Of a stretch of 64,000 bases of DNA, positions 27,945 through 37,597 are shown piece after piece. The notes under the pieces were generated by a model, which was given only the letters and a program-made list of their open reading frames with translations, ran no database searches and was not told the origin of the DNA. Each line of letters starts with the position of its first letter. Within the stretch, counting starts at the first letter, position 1. The translations under genes and the position numbers were made by a program. This stretch comes from an uncultured Bradyrhizobium sp. (lineage in GTDB: Bacteria; Pseudomonadota; Alphaproteobacteria; Rhizobiales; Xanthobacteraceae): NCBI RefSeq assembly GCF_947648125.1, contig NZ_CANSMR010000004.1:310001-374000 (forward strand), written 5' to 3'.

Positions 27945-29720
27945 ATGGCCGAGAGTCGGAAAATTGCGGCGATCCTGGCCGCCGACGTCGTTGGCTTCAG
28001 CCGAATGACGGGCGCGGACGAGGATCGCACTTTGGCGCGGCTCAGGGCGTTACGCAGCGACCTCATCGATCCCACCGTCGCCGTACACAATGGTCGGGTG
28101 TTCAAGCGCACGGGTGATGGAATCCTCGTCGAGTTCCGCAGCGTCGTCGACGCGGTGCGCTGCTCCGTCGAGCTGCAGAACGGCATGATCGAGCGCAATA
28201 CCGGCGTGCCGCAAGAGCGCTGCATCGAAATCCGAATTGGCGTCCATCTGGGTGACGTCGTGGAGGAAAGCGACGGCGATCTCATGGGCGACGGCGTCAA
28301 CATCGCTGCGCGCCTGGAAAGCCTCGCCAAGCCTGGCGCGATCTGCCTTTCCGAGGACGCGTATCGTCAGGTGAAAGCGCGGCTTGATTTTCCCGTAAGC
28401 GATCTCGGCCCGACTCAACTCAAGAACATCGCCGACCCGGTCCGGGTCTATTCGCTGCAAGTGGGCGTGCTCGCGCCTGCCGGGCTCCCGACGCCAAGGA
28501 AGTCCGCCGCGCCGGAACAACCTTCGCCGCAACCCGACCAGGCGTCGATCGCGGTGCTTGCTTTCAACAACATGAGCGGCGACGCCGAACAGGAATATTT
28601 CTCGGATGGGCTCAGCGAGGACATCATTACCGACCTCTCAAGGCTATCCGAGTTGCACGTGATCGCGCGCAACTCGTCGTTCGTGTACAAGAGGGCGACG
28701 ATCTCCGTGCCTGAGGTCGCTAAGGCACTCGGCGTCCGCTACGTCCTCGAGGGCAGCGTGCGCAAGGCGGGCAACCGGGTCCGCGTCACGGCGCAATTGA
28801 TCGATTCAAGCCACGGCGGACATGTATGGGCAAGCCGTTTCGATCGCGATCTCACCGACATTTTTGCCGTTCAGGACGAACTTACGCAGGAGATCGTGGC
28901 TGCGCTCAAGCTGAAGCTTTCGGCTGGCGACCGGGATCGATTGGCCCGCAGACGAGCGGTCAGCCTCGAAGCGTACGAATTCTTGTTGCGTGGCCGCGAG
29001 CAGGCGCTGACGCTCTCTCGCGGCGGCAATATCGCGGCGCGCCAGTTGGCGGGAGCCGCCATCGCAATTGATCCGAAGTATGCCGCGGCGCATGCGCTCG
29101 TCGCCTTCACCCATTTGAACGACTACGCCAACGGCTTCACGAGCGATCCCGAGGCGTCGCTGAAGATCGGCTTTGAACTTGCAGAGTTAGTGGTGGGGAT
29201 GGATGAGGAGGAGCCCGCTGGTCGCTTGGCGTTGGGCATAGCTCATATGTGGAGGCGAGATCTCGACCGAGCCCTGGCGGAGACGCGCCGAGGTCTCGCC
29301 TTCTCGCCGAACTCCGTCGGGCTCCTGATCTTGATGGCGAACATTCAGATATTCTCCGGCGACCCAGCGGGCGCGCTTGTAACTCTTAATGAAACCATGC
29401 GGCGGGACCCACATTATCCAGACATCGTGCTGCAATTTGTCGCCGATGCGCGCTTCTCCCTCGGCGACTACGAGCAGGCGATCGCAACGATCGAACGACG
29501 GCTCGCGCGAAACCCCCAATCGGAGACCGCTTACGCCTTGCTCGCATCGTGCTACGGTCACCTTGGCCGATCGGAGGACGGTTGCCATGCCTGGGAGCAG
29601 GCGCTGAAAATAAATCCCGACTTCTCCGTCGAGCGCCGCCGACGCGTCCAACCTTTTCGGCGCTTCGAGGATTTTGATCGCCGTGTGGAAGGACTCCGCA
29701 AGGCAGGGCTCGCCGTCTGA
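27945..29720 (+). CDS. Class III adenylate/guanylate cyclase with TolB-like and TPR domains
   Basis: A 591-aa protein. Residues about 5-170 form a class III cyclase domain: metal-binding Asp in ILAADVVGFSRM and TGDGILVEF, and the transition-state Asn/Arg in MGDGVNIAARLE. Residues about 200-330 are the TolB/FlgO-like domain often joined to cyclases (SIAVLAFNNMSGDAEQEYFSDGLSEDI, YVLEGSVRKAG). The rest are TPR-like helices. Such proteins are numerous in Bradyrhizobium and presumably make cAMP in response to an unknown cue. Two further TolB/TPR proteins in this window (33708, 44562) have DNA-binding heads instead. Confidence 0.9.
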   Translation: MAESRKIAAILAADVVGFSRMTGADEDRTLARLRALRSDLIDPTVAVHNGRVFKRTGDGILVEFRSVVDAVRCSVELQNGMIERNTGVPQERCIEIRIGVHLGDVVEESDGDLMGDGVNIAARLESLAKPGAICLSEDAYRQVKARLDFPVSDLGPTQLKNIADPVRVYSLQVGVLAPAGLPTPRKSAAPEQPSPQPDQASIAVLAFNNMSGDAEQEYFSDGLSEDIITDLSRLSELHVIARNSSFVYKRATISVPEVAKALGVRYVLEGSVRKAGNRVRVTAQLIDSSHGGHVWASRFDRDLTDIFAVQDELTQEIVAALKLKLSAGDRDRLARRRAVSLEAYEFLLRGREQALTLSRGGNIAARQLAGAAIAIDPKYAAAHALVAFTHLNDYANGFTSDPEASLKIGFELAELVVGMDEEEPAGRLALGIAHMWRRDLDRALAETRRGLAFSPNSVGLLILMANIQIFSGDPAGALVTLNETMRRDPHYPDIVLQFVADARFSLGDYEQAIATIERRLARNPQSETAYALLASCYGHLGRSEDGCHAWEQALKINPDFSVERRRRVQPFRRFEDFDRRVEGLRKAGLAV

Positions 29721-29869
29721 TTTCACGGCGGTCAGATCGAAATCTCCCGCTGAAGAATGGCCCAGCTGCAGCGAAAGGGAGAGCCTGCATGGACAAGATA
29801 ACCCAACTTGCGCAGTTGGAGGCAGGATTTCACTATTCGCAGAGATTCTGCGTCGCGCGAGGTGAACCG

Positions 29870-29976
29870 GATTACGATCGGCGCCGATTGGGACCTCACT
29901 CCGATGCAGAATTCTGCATTTGCAACAAGGAATTGCTACCGTTAGTTCAAGGGGCTTAGTTCGGCGCCGATTCACA
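29870..29976 (-). repeat. IS-end-like repeat, copy 1
   Basis: About 107 bases, almost identical to 33506-33612. Both ends carry GGCGCCGATT motifs, and on the minus strand it begins TGTGAATCGGCGCC. Internal short repeats and the absence of coding resemble the multiple terminal repeats of IS21-type elements; that assignment is from memory. The rest of 29721-30112 has no gene. Confidence 0.55.
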
Positions 29977-30112
29977 CGTAGATCGCGCCAATGAGCGCCG
30001 AGACCGCCTCGATGGAGGGCAGGTCGTGGGCTTTTGCAGCCCAGTTCTCGGAGGGATCAGATGATTTCTGCATGGTGGCGGGATGCGCCGTCGTGATGAG
30101 AGCCGGCTTGGA

Positions 30113-30409
30113 TCAGAAAATGCCAACTTCGGCGGCACGGTCGCGATCAGCCTGCGCCTGTCTTATGATCGCCAGCTCCCTGGTACAGGCGATAAACTCG
30201 CCTGTGCCAGAGCGCATTCCGAACTTCTCGCAGAAACCAAGGTTCTCGGCGGAGATCTCGTGCTCGAGTTGCTCTTGTGCGGTTGCTCGCATGGACGGTC
30301 CCTCAATAAGGGCCGCCCATAGGCCGCCGGCCGCCAGCGCGACGGCAAACGTCAAATACAAGAGGCGATAACGTGCTTGAGTGCTCGTGACGGAGGCCGT
30401 GTCAACCAT
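30113..30409 (-). CDS. 98-aa single-pass membrane protein, copy 1
   Basis: A 98-aa protein with a short polar head, one transmembrane helix (residues 14-36, YLTFAVALAAGGLWAAL) and a charged helical tail with two Cys (NLGFCEKFGM ... FIACTRELAIIRQ). It is about 85% identical by eye to the protein at 37598, which lies on the opposite strand at the other end of the mirror-image locus. The paired Cys could form a disulfide outside the membrane. Function unknown. SD GGGAGAAATGCA before the ATG. Confidence 0.75.
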   Translation of the reverse strand: MVDTASVTSTQARYRLLYLTFAVALAAGGLWAALIEGPSMRATAQEQLEHEISAENLGFCEKFGMRSGTGEFIACTRELAIIRQAQADRDRAAEVGIF

Positions 30410-30562
30410 TGCATTTCTCCCAGACTCGACGCGCGAACAAGATGGCTAAAGTGGGCGTCGTCCACAGATGACTCGCTGTGGCGGTTAGTCATTGGTGTCG
30501 GCTGACGGAATCCCGCCATAGGCAAATGCGGGGCGGCTCTTCCGGCAATCATCGCTCTACGC

Positions 30563-31234
30563 CTAGTTCAATGAACGACGACGGGCGAATGTCATGCCGG
30601 TTGCTATCGGTAGCAGTATTCGGTCGACACGCTCGTCGGCGGCTATCTTTTTGTTGAGTTTTCGTAGCGCCACGGTGTCGTCATCGGTCACCGTTGGATC
30701 AGCAACTCGGCCACGACGCAACATATTGTCGAGAACGATCAGCCCGCCGGGCCGGACCAGACGCAGCGCGCTCTCATAATAATCATCGTAGCCAGGCTTG
30801 TCCGCATCGATGAACGCGAGATCAAAACTCGCGGCTGCACCGTCGTTTTCCAGCTGTCGTAGCGTCTCGACGGCCGACGCAATTTTGACCTCGATCTTGC
30901 CGGCTACGCCTGCACGCTGCCAGTACTCATGTCCGATAGACGGCCATGCATCGTCAATATCAAGGGTCACCAACCGCCCGTCCGCAGGTAACGCCAGCGC
31001 GACAGCCAGCGCGCTATAGCCAGTGAACGTGCCGATTTCGAGCGTGCGCCGCGCCGTCATCAGCCGCACGAGCAGAGCCAGCAGATGCCCCTGCTCGGGC
31101 GTAATCTGCATGATCCCCTCCGGCAGTTGCTGAGTTGCTTCGCGGAGCGCTGCCAGTTCGGGATGTTCCGGCGCCCGGTGGATCAAGAGATAGTCATGGA
31201 GGCGTTGATCAACGCCCGTGATTTTCGGGTACAA
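30563..31234 (-). CDS. CCoAOMT-type O-methyltransferase
   Basis: About 223 aa if started at TTG 31234, which follows GGAG with good spacing and gives the usual family length; a TTG at 31276 is less likely. SAM motif LEIGTFTGYSALAVALALP, then the metal-binding DADKPGYDDYYE and LDNML motifs, are typical of Mg2+-dependent catechol or caffeoyl-CoA O-methyltransferases. Substrate unknown. It overlaps the region of the TctC stop (31248), so the two are co-transcribed. Confidence 0.85.
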   Translation of the reverse strand: MYPKITGVDQRLHDYLLIHRAPEHPELAALREATQQLPEGIMQITPEQGHLLALLVRLMTARRTLEIGTFTGYSALAVALALPADGRLVTLDIDDAWPSIGHEYWQRAGVAGKIEVKIASAVETLRQLENDGAAASFDLAFIDADKPGYDDYYESALRLVRPGGLIVLDNMLRRGRVADPTVTDDDTVALRKLNKKIAADERVDRILLPIATGMTFARRRSLN

Positions 31235-31247
31235 AGGTTTTCTCCGT

Positions 31248-32213
31248 TCAGTCCAGGCGGATTTTGGCCTTGGCAATCACGCCTGCCCACTGCTCAGCTG
31301 CCTGCCGGGTAAGATCGCGCATCTCCTCGGGTGTGCTGCCGAGGGCCTCGCTCTGCAATTCTGCAAACCGTCCTTTCATTTCGGGGGCCCGGACGATCTG
31401 TGCGATTGCAGAGGCAAGCTTGGTGGTGATGGCTGCCGGTGTACCGGGAGGTGCCGCGATGGCCAGCCAGGAGTCGGCCGCAAGGCCCGGAATCGTCTCC
31501 GGCAGGGCCGGAAGATCGGGAAAGGCCGCAAGGCGGCGATTGTCAGTGGGCGCCAGCAGCTTCAACTTGCCGGCTTCGATCAATGGCATAGTGGAGGTCA
31601 GCGGCCCAGCCAGAATGCTCACCTGCCCGCCGAGCATATCACTAACTGCTGCTGCCCCGCCGCGATACGGCACGTGTACAATGTCGAGATTTTCCTTGAG
31701 CTTCAGAGCTTCCACCAGGAGATGGCCGTACTGTCCGATGCCTTGAGAGCCGTAGTTCAATTGGCCAGGGTGATTGCGCGCGTAAGCAATGAGCTCGGTC
31801 ACCGTCGCGAATGGCGCATCGGCTCTGGCAACAAGCCCCATCCGGAAGACAGCAAAGACGCTGACCGGTGCAAAGGCGCGCGGGTCAAAGGCGAGCTTGG
31901 AATAAAGCAAATAACTCGTGAGAACCGGATCCGGCGCACAAAGCAGAACCTGACCGTCAGGTGCGGCCTTGGCGACGGCTTCGGCACCGATGTTGCCGCC
32001 GGCGCCGGTCCGGTTTTCCACGATGAATGGCTGCCCCAACATCGCCTGTAGCTTTTCCGCCACCAGCCGACACAAGACGTCGGCGCCGCCTCCGGCAGCA
32101 AACGGAGTGACGACTTTAACGGGCGCGCTCGGATAAGGTTGCGCCGTTGCGGGCGAGTATCCGGCCAGACCGGACGCGATTGTCAAGGATAGGATGCAGC
32201 GGACCATGCTCAT
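31248..32213 (-). CDS. Tripartite tricarboxylate-type substrate-binding protein (TctC/Bug family)
   Basis: A 321-aa exported protein from ATG 32213 (SD AAAGGGA) with signal peptide ending TATAQ-like (SPATAQPYPSAPVKVVTPFAAGGGADVLCR). It has the Bug landmarks ENRTGAGGNIGAEAVA and the C-terminal PPGTPAAITTKLASAI. No TctA/TctB membrane subunits are nearby, which is usual for the many orphan Bug proteins. With the adjacent O-methyltransferase it may capture a methylated or methylatable carboxylate. Divergent from the LysR regulator. Confidence 0.85.
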   Translation of the reverse strand: MSMVRCILSLTIASGLAGYSPATAQPYPSAPVKVVTPFAAGGGADVLCRLVAEKLQAMLGQPFIVENRTGAGGNIGAEAVAKAAPDGQVLLCAPDPVLTSYLLYSKLAFDPRAFAPVSVFAVFRMGLVARADAPFATVTELIAYARNHPGQLNYGSQGIGQYGHLLVEALKLKENLDIVHVPYRGGAAAVSDMLGGQVSILAGPLTSTMPLIEAGKLKLLAPTDNRRLAAFPDLPALPETIPGLAADSWLAIAAPPGTPAAITTKLASAIAQIVRAPEMKGRFAELQSEALGSTPEEMRDLTRQAAEQWAGVIAKAKIRLD

Positions 32214-32374
32214 GTCGATCCCTTTGATTGCCGTGCAAGGGCCCGTTACGGTGACCTCAGCTGACTTGCCGCTCTGTCTGGAGGAGCTTTGCACTTGAAA
32301 GTCTGCACGGCGCGGCTGTATCAAGAAAGTTCTGTTTTGCGTCTCTAGCGTAGCCTTTCTGATACGGAGGCAGC

Positions 32375-33340
32375 ATGCAATGGGCTGAACGCATCGGTCG
32401 CCGCATCAAACCGCGCGACCTTCATCTGCTGACTGTCGTCGCTGAACACGGCAATATCGCCAAGGCGGCCGAGAGCCTTGCTGTTTCTCGTCCTGTCGTG
32501 TCGCGGACCATCGCCGAGCTTGAACGCATGCTAGGGGTACCACTATTCGACCGCACGGCACATGGCGTCGAGCCGACGCTCTACGGCAGGGCGCTGGCGA
32601 AGCGCAGCGTCGCCATTTTTGACGAACTCCGACAGAGCATCCGGGAGATCGAGTTTCTGGCCGACCCGGGCTCGGGAGAGTTCTCCATCGGCTCGACCGA
32701 AGCGATAGCTGCTGGCCTCTTGGCAACGGTCATCGAGCAACTCTCACAGGAGCACCCGAAGCTGGTCTTCAAGATGGAATTGGGCAATGCGGCGGCGCGC
32801 CTGCGCCTTTTGCGAGAGCGGCAATGCGAGCTTGTCGTTGCGCGCCAGCGCCAACCCGAACCTGACCTGACGATCGAGCCTTTGTTCCACGAGCGCCTCG
32901 TGGTCGTAGCGGGACCGGGCAATCGATGGCTTGGTCGACGGAAAATCGATCTTGCCGCGCTGGTCCGGGAACCGTGGATCCACGCTCCGCTCGAGATCGA
33001 GCCGGGAGGCCCGACACACGCTGCCTTCCGCGCGTTTGGGCTAGATGTGCCATGCACGATTGTCAGCGAGTCCGTCGGCTTCCGCTACAGCATGCTGGCA
33101 AGCGGGCGCTTTCTGACCATGGTGCCGGGTTCGCTGCTTCTTCACGCACCGAAACATCTCGGGCTCAGGGCTCTCGCCGTTGATATGCCGCGTTGGGATG
33201 CGCCGACGTCCATCATCACCGTGAAGGGCCGCACTTTGAGTCCGGCGGCCGAGCTTTTCATGGCGAGATTACGCGAATTGGCCAAGGCTTTGCGCAAACT
33301 TGGGGGGACGCGTTCCGGTCGGTCGGCGACGAAGGGTTGA
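32375..33340 (+). CDS. LysR-family regulator
   Basis: A 321-aa LTTR. The helix-turn-helix is HGNIAKAAESLAVSRPVVSRTIAELERMLGVPLFDRT; the effector-binding domain follows. It is divergent from the TctC-type gene with a 161-base gap, the standard arrangement for a LysR controlling its neighbour, so it probably responds to the ligand bound or processed by that operon. Confidence 0.87.
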   Translation: MQWAERIGRRIKPRDLHLLTVVAEHGNIAKAAESLAVSRPVVSRTIAELERMLGVPLFDRTAHGVEPTLYGRALAKRSVAIFDELRQSIREIEFLADPGSGEFSIGSTEAIAAGLLATVIEQLSQEHPKLVFKMELGNAAARLRLLRERQCELVVARQRQPEPDLTIEPLFHERLVVVAGPGNRWLGRRKIDLAALVREPWIHAPLEIEPGGPTHAAFRAFGLDVPCTIVSESVGFRYSMLASGRFLTMVPGSLLLHAPKHLGLRALAVDMPRWDAPTSIITVKGRTLSPAAELFMARLRELAKALRKLGGTRSGRSATKG

Positions 33341-33394
33341 AAGCGCAGTCGCACTCGTCCCTCTTGGACCCTTGAGCGGTCCTCATTGGTGCGG

Positions 33395-33448
33395 GCGCCG
33401 ATTCACACTCAAACAGCCGAAGTGGCGGATCAAGCTGTGAATCGGCGC
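33395..33448. repeat. 13-bp inverted repeats of the GGCGCCGATTCACA type
   Basis: GCGCCGATTCACA (33395-33407) and TGTGAATCGGCGC (33436-33448) are perfect inverted repeats 28 bases apart. The same motif ends both 107-bp repeats at 29870 and 33506, so this is probably more debris of the same element. Confidence 0.55.
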
Positions 33449-33505
33449 GGGGGCAGGCAGCTGCAGCAACGCCCTAAAGCCAATTAGGAAAAGCCAGTCG
33501 GGCGG

Positions 33506-33612
33506 GATTACGATCGGCGCCGATTGTGACCTCACTCCGATGCAGAATTCGGCATTTGCAACAGGGAACTGCTACCGTTAGTTCCAGGGGCTTAGTTCGG
33601 CGCCGTTTCACA
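33506..33612 (-). repeat. IS-end-like repeat, copy 2
   Basis: Direct repeat of 29870-29976 with only a handful of differences (shared stretches include GCAGAATTC and GGGGCTTAGTTCGGCGCCG). The two copies are in the same orientation 3.6 kb apart and enclose the minus arm of the mirror locus; they could have served for recombination. Confidence 0.6.
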
Positions 33613-33707
33613 ATGCGCAGACGCCGCCGTGGTTCGTACGCCAGTTTGTTGGCGGGCTAATTTAGCTGGTCGACCGATCCTTCAAGGGATCCGTGCGAGG
33701 GTGAGCT

Positions 33708-35261
33708 TTACTCGGGGAAGCCTGCCTTGCGCAGTCCTTCCGCGACGCGATCGGTGTCGGCCTGCCGCGCGAACCGGTGAAGCTCAAGCCATCTTCCGGT
33801 CGTGAACGCGGGATCTCGGCGAAGCACGACGGTCATCGCCTCGCGAGCTTCCTCGTGATTGCAAAGCTGCGCAGCGGTGGCGGCCAGCCATACAAATGTC
33901 GGACGAAAGGTCGGCAGGCGCCGCGCGGCGGCGCGTAGACTCTCGATCGCCTCGGAATAGCGGCCGATGAAGTAATACGCGTTGCCCAGGAACGTCTGGC
34001 AGGCGGGCGGGTGAAAAGGATCAAGCCGCATGATCCGCTCTAGATGCCCCAATCCTTCCTCAAGGCGCCCCCAATGGATGAGCGCGAGGCCGTAGCGATA
34101 ATCCACCAGATTCGGATTCAGCTCATAGGCACGTGCGAACTCTGCCTGGCTTTCTTCCGGACGATGTAGCCAGCGCAAACTATGCGCGAGCGCCACGCGC
34201 GCGTCGGGAAGATGTGGGTCCAGCTCGACGGACTTTTGCGCCAACTTCAGGCCCCGCTCTTGCGTCGCGCGCTGCTGATATTCCGCTGCAAGCGCCTCGT
34301 ATGGTTCGATCCAGGCGGCATGGCATGTCGAGGCGAGGCCGTGCACCGGCGGCGCATAGTTGGCGTCTGCTGCGATAGCCTGCTCGAAGAACACGCGGGC
34401 GGCAGTGATTTTCTGCCCCGTTGGATCACCATGCGAACTCCTCATGATGGCGCTGCCACGCAACCAGCAGTCATAGGCAGAGAATGCGCCGGGCGGCTTG
34501 GCCATCGCGCGCTCGACCTCGAATCGTGAGATGTGCGCAACCAGGGTCCCCACGATTTTCTGCGTCACCTCATCCTGGACGGCAAAAATGCCGGTGAGCT
34601 CACGATCATAGTACTCGGCCCACAACTGCTCGCTGGTCGCCGCGTCGACGAGCTCGGCGGTGATACGAACCCGCGCGGCGTCGTGGCGGACGCTACCCAG
34701 CAGCAGATAGCGGACGCCAAGTTCGGCGCCGATTTGCCGCGCATCGAGGTTGGCGCCGCGATAGCGGAACGACGAGTGCCGCGCGATGACGAACAGGCCC
34801 GCGAACTTGGACAGGCTCGTGACAATATCCTCCGAGATACCGTCGCTGAAATAGTCCTGTTGGGGATCGCCGCTGAGATTCGTGAGCGGGAGCACCGCGA
34901 TAGACGGGCGGTCGGGAAGCGGCGGTCCGGCCCGGACGGCAGGGCGCGTGACAGCCACGGCGAACATATAACCCCTTTTCGGGATCGTCTTGATGATGCG
35001 CTGTTCCGCATCTCCGAGGGCGAGCCGAATATCGCTCATGCATCGCGCAAGCGAATCGTCGGAGACGACGACATTCGGCCAGACCGCGCTGATGATCTCT
35101 TCCTTGGAGAGGAGCCGTTCGGGACTCTCGACAAGTCGACGCAGCACCTCAAAGCTCTTCGGCCGCAACTCGATGTCCTGCCCATCGGCACGGAGATGGC
35201 ATCGCGCCAGGTCGAGCGTAAACCGGTCGAACTGAAGAATAGTGCTCGGGGAGCCATCCAT
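33708..35261 (-). CDS. Winged-helix (CadC-type) regulator with TolB-like and TPR domains
   Basis: 517 aa from ATG 35261 (SD GAGG). The N-terminal OmpR/PhoB-type winged helix (about 8-100; ELRPKSFEVLRRLVESPERLLSKEEIISAVWPNVVVSDDSL, RGYMFA) is followed by the TolB-like domain (SIAVLPLTNLSGDPQQDYFSDGISEDI) and TPR helices. No transmembrane helix is seen between them. Divergent from the plus-arm TctC-type gene (35407), so it likely controls that operon. Related in its second half to 27945 and 44562. Confidence 0.88.
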   Translation of the reverse strand: MDGSPSTILQFDRFTLDLARCHLRADGQDIELRPKSFEVLRRLVESPERLLSKEEIISAVWPNVVVSDDSLARCMSDIRLALGDAEQRIIKTIPKRGYMFAVAVTRPAVRAGPPLPDRPSIAVLPLTNLSGDPQQDYFSDGISEDIVTSLSKFAGLFVIARHSSFRYRGANLDARQIGAELGVRYLLLGSVRHDAARVRITAELVDAATSEQLWAEYYDRELTGIFAVQDEVTQKIVGTLVAHISRFEVERAMAKPPGAFSAYDCWLRGSAIMRSSHGDPTGQKITAARVFFEQAIAADANYAPPVHGLASTCHAAWIEPYEALAAEYQQRATQERGLKLAQKSVELDPHLPDARVALAHSLRWLHRPEESQAEFARAYELNPNLVDYRYGLALIHWGRLEEGLGHLERIMRLDPFHPPACQTFLGNAYYFIGRYSEAIESLRAAARRLPTFRPTFVWLAATAAQLCNHEEAREAMTVVLRRDPAFTTGRWLELHRFARQADTDRVAEGLRKAGFPE

Positions 35262-35406
35262 GGCAGCCTCAGGTAAGTGACCAAGGCTCACGATAGCCAA
35301 TCTTCAGAGCATTTTCAGCCAAATTGGAGCGCACTTTCAGGACCTTCGGCGCGGCACCACCTATGGTCGCCCTGTGCTACCCCGCGAACTCAATGGGAGA
35401 AGGCCA

Positions 35407-36387
35407 ATGAATGGGCGGAAATCCATACTGATGCTGGCGTCGCTGGTGAGCGCGCTCGCGGCATTCGACGGTCCGGGCAGGGCGGACGGCTACCCGGCCG
35501 GGCCGGTCAAGATCGTGGTACCATATCCGGCTGGCGGCCCTGTCGATTTCATCGGCCGCCTTGTCGCGCAAAAGCTGACGGAAACGGCGGGTGCCAGGTT
35601 CTACGTCGAGAACCAGCCGGGTGCCGGCGGCGCCATCGGCGCAGCGGCGGTGGCGCATGCGCCGGCGGACGGCCGGACAATCCTGCTGATGAATCAGGAT
35701 TTCGTCGTCGAGCCCGCCGTCAAGGCAAAAGTGCCGTTCGACCCGTTCAAGGACTTTGCGCCAGTCGTTGAGATCGCAACCGCGCCAGAGATGATCTCCG
35801 TCAATCCATCGCTGCCGGTGAGCAACATGAAGGAGCTCATTGCGCTCCTGAAAGCCAATCCCGGAAAGTACAATTACGCGACGCCGGGCTATGGAACCTC
35901 GCCGCATCTCGGTGCCGAATGGCTATTCAAGCTCACTTACGGCCTTGACGTCCTCCCTATCCCATTCCAGGGCGCCGTCCCGGCCGTACAGGCGACGCTC
36001 GCGGGCGATACGCAGATCATTCCCATGGTGGTAACGGCGGTCGCGCCGTTGATCGCGGACGGCAAGTTGCGCGGTCTGGCGGTCGCAGCTCACAAGCGCT
36101 CGGCGGTGCTTCCCGACGTGCCGACACTCGAAGAGCAAGGCATCCAGGGCCACGAGATCGGATTCTGGATTGGAGCCGCGGTGCCGGCCGGTACCCCAAA
36201 GGCGATCGTCGACCTGCTCCACGACCAGATTGCCGAGGCGATGGCGCAGCCCGAGGCACAGAAACGTCTCGCCGAGCTTGGCTTCGAACCGGCTGTCGGC
36301 ACTACCCAGGACTTCATGGCCTTCACCAAGGCCGAATCCGACAAGTGGAAGAAAATCGTCACTGACGCGCATGTCCACATCGACTGA
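35407..36387 (+). CDS. Tripartite tricarboxylate-type substrate-binding protein (TctC/Bug family)
   Basis: A 326-aa exported solute-binding protein from ATG 35407 (SD GGAGAAGG). Bug-family landmarks: YPAGPVKIVVPYPAGGPVDFIGR, ENQPGAGGAIGAAAVA, PAGTPKAIVDLLH. Only distantly similar to the protein at 31248, so the two are not recent duplicates. It leads the plus arm of the mirror locus and is followed by a methyltransferase. Confidence 0.87.
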   Translation: MNGRKSILMLASLVSALAAFDGPGRADGYPAGPVKIVVPYPAGGPVDFIGRLVAQKLTETAGARFYVENQPGAGGAIGAAAVAHAPADGRTILLMNQDFVVEPAVKAKVPFDPFKDFAPVVEIATAPEMISVNPSLPVSNMKELIALLKANPGKYNYATPGYGTSPHLGAEWLFKLTYGLDVLPIPFQGAVPAVQATLAGDTQIIPMVVTAVAPLIADGKLRGLAVAAHKRSAVLPDVPTLEEQGIQGHEIGFWIGAAVPAGTPKAIVDLLHDQIAEAMAQPEAQKRLAELGFEPAVGTTQDFMAFTKAESDKWKKIVTDAHVHID

Positions 36388-36428
36388 CGCGCGGGAGCCC
36401 TCGACGACCGGACTGGGCGAGACGATGG

Positions 36429-37556
36429 ATGAACCAGCAGGCGAAATCCCTCACAGAGAGATGGTCGATGCAGATTCGAGACGATCCGTTGACGTCACTC
36501 AAATACGATGCGCCGCCCGCGTGGGGCGTCACCGACCCAGATGCCGGGCAACTTGCGTGGATGATCAGGGGCTATTGGATCAGCCAGATCGTCGGGACGC
36601 TTGCCCGGCTTGGAATAGCCGACCGTCTCGCTGGAGGCCCCGTGGCGGCCGCTGAGATTGCGACTTCAATCGGCTGCGACCCCGATGCGACCTACCGGCT
36701 GTTGCGCGCGTCGAGGGCGGTCGGACTGGTGGCGACAACATCCGATGGCCGGTTTGCGTTGGCGCCACTCGGCGAGAAATTGCGCTCAGGAGTGCCCGGC
36801 TCGATGCGGGATTCCGCCATCGCGTCGACAGCTCCCGGGCATTGGTTGCCGTGGGGACGGCTGAGCCATGCCGTTCGCGACGGACGATGCCAGACACGGG
36901 AGGCACTCGGCGCCGGGCTGTTCCAGTATTATTCAGACCATCCGGCCGAAGGCCAGGCGTTCACAGGCGCGATGTCCATTTCCTCCGCGAAGGTCGCGGA
37001 TGAGATCGCCATGATCCTCGATACGTCCGGGGCGGAACGTGTAGTCGATGTCGGCGGCGCATCCGGAACCCTGATCTCTGCCCTGCTGCTGCGAAACCCT
37101 TCGCTTGAGGGCGCAATCCTCGAGCGGCCCGATGTCGTACCTCATGCACGAGCGGCGATTGCCGAGCGCGGGCTTTCCTCACGATGTCGCGTTGTCTCGG
37201 GCGATTTCTTCGAAAGCGTGCCGGAGGCCGACATCCATATCCTGAAGTACATCATTCACGATTGGGATGATGAGCAAAGTGTGTTGATCTTGTCGAACTG
37301 CGCTCGCGCATTACAGCCGAATGGACGCGTCGTTCTCGTCGAAGTCGCGATCCCCGAGGATCATCGTCCAAGCTGGGCCTCGCTCATGGACCTGAACATG
37401 CTCGCGGTGCTGCCGGGACGCGAGCGCACGGTGCGGGAATATCGCGATCTTCTTGGCCGTGCGAGTCTCCGTCTTGATCGCATCACGCCGACCGCTTCGG
37501 GCTTCGACCTCATTGAGGCATCGGCGGCTGAGAGTCTCAAGCCAGAAACGAGGTAA
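36429..37556 (+). CDS. O-methyltransferase (plant/ASMT-like O-MT_2 family)
   Basis: 375 aa. An N-terminal winged-helix dimerisation domain (about 30-110; AEIATSIGCDPDATYRLLRASRAVGLV) precedes the Rossmann methyltransferase domain with VVDVGGASGTLISALL and the catalytic-His region IIHDWDDEQSVLIL. The family methylates hydroxyls of polyketides, phenolics and carotenoid-like compounds. It belongs to a different fold class from the CCoAOMT enzyme at 30563, though it holds the mirror position. Confidence 0.87.
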   Translation: MNQQAKSLTERWSMQIRDDPLTSLKYDAPPAWGVTDPDAGQLAWMIRGYWISQIVGTLARLGIADRLAGGPVAAAEIATSIGCDPDATYRLLRASRAVGLVATTSDGRFALAPLGEKLRSGVPGSMRDSAIASTAPGHWLPWGRLSHAVRDGRCQTREALGAGLFQYYSDHPAEGQAFTGAMSISSAKVADEIAMILDTSGAERVVDVGGASGTLISALLLRNPSLEGAILERPDVVPHARAAIAERGLSSRCRVVSGDFFESVPEADIHILKYIIHDWDDEQSVLILSNCARALQPNGRVVLVEVAIPEDHRPSWASLMDLNMLAVLPGRERTVREYRDLLGRASLRLDRITPTASGFDLIEASAAESLKPETR

Positions 37557-37597
37557 CACCTTAGCCAAATGTCACGTCGAACTCTTGGAGAAATGCA

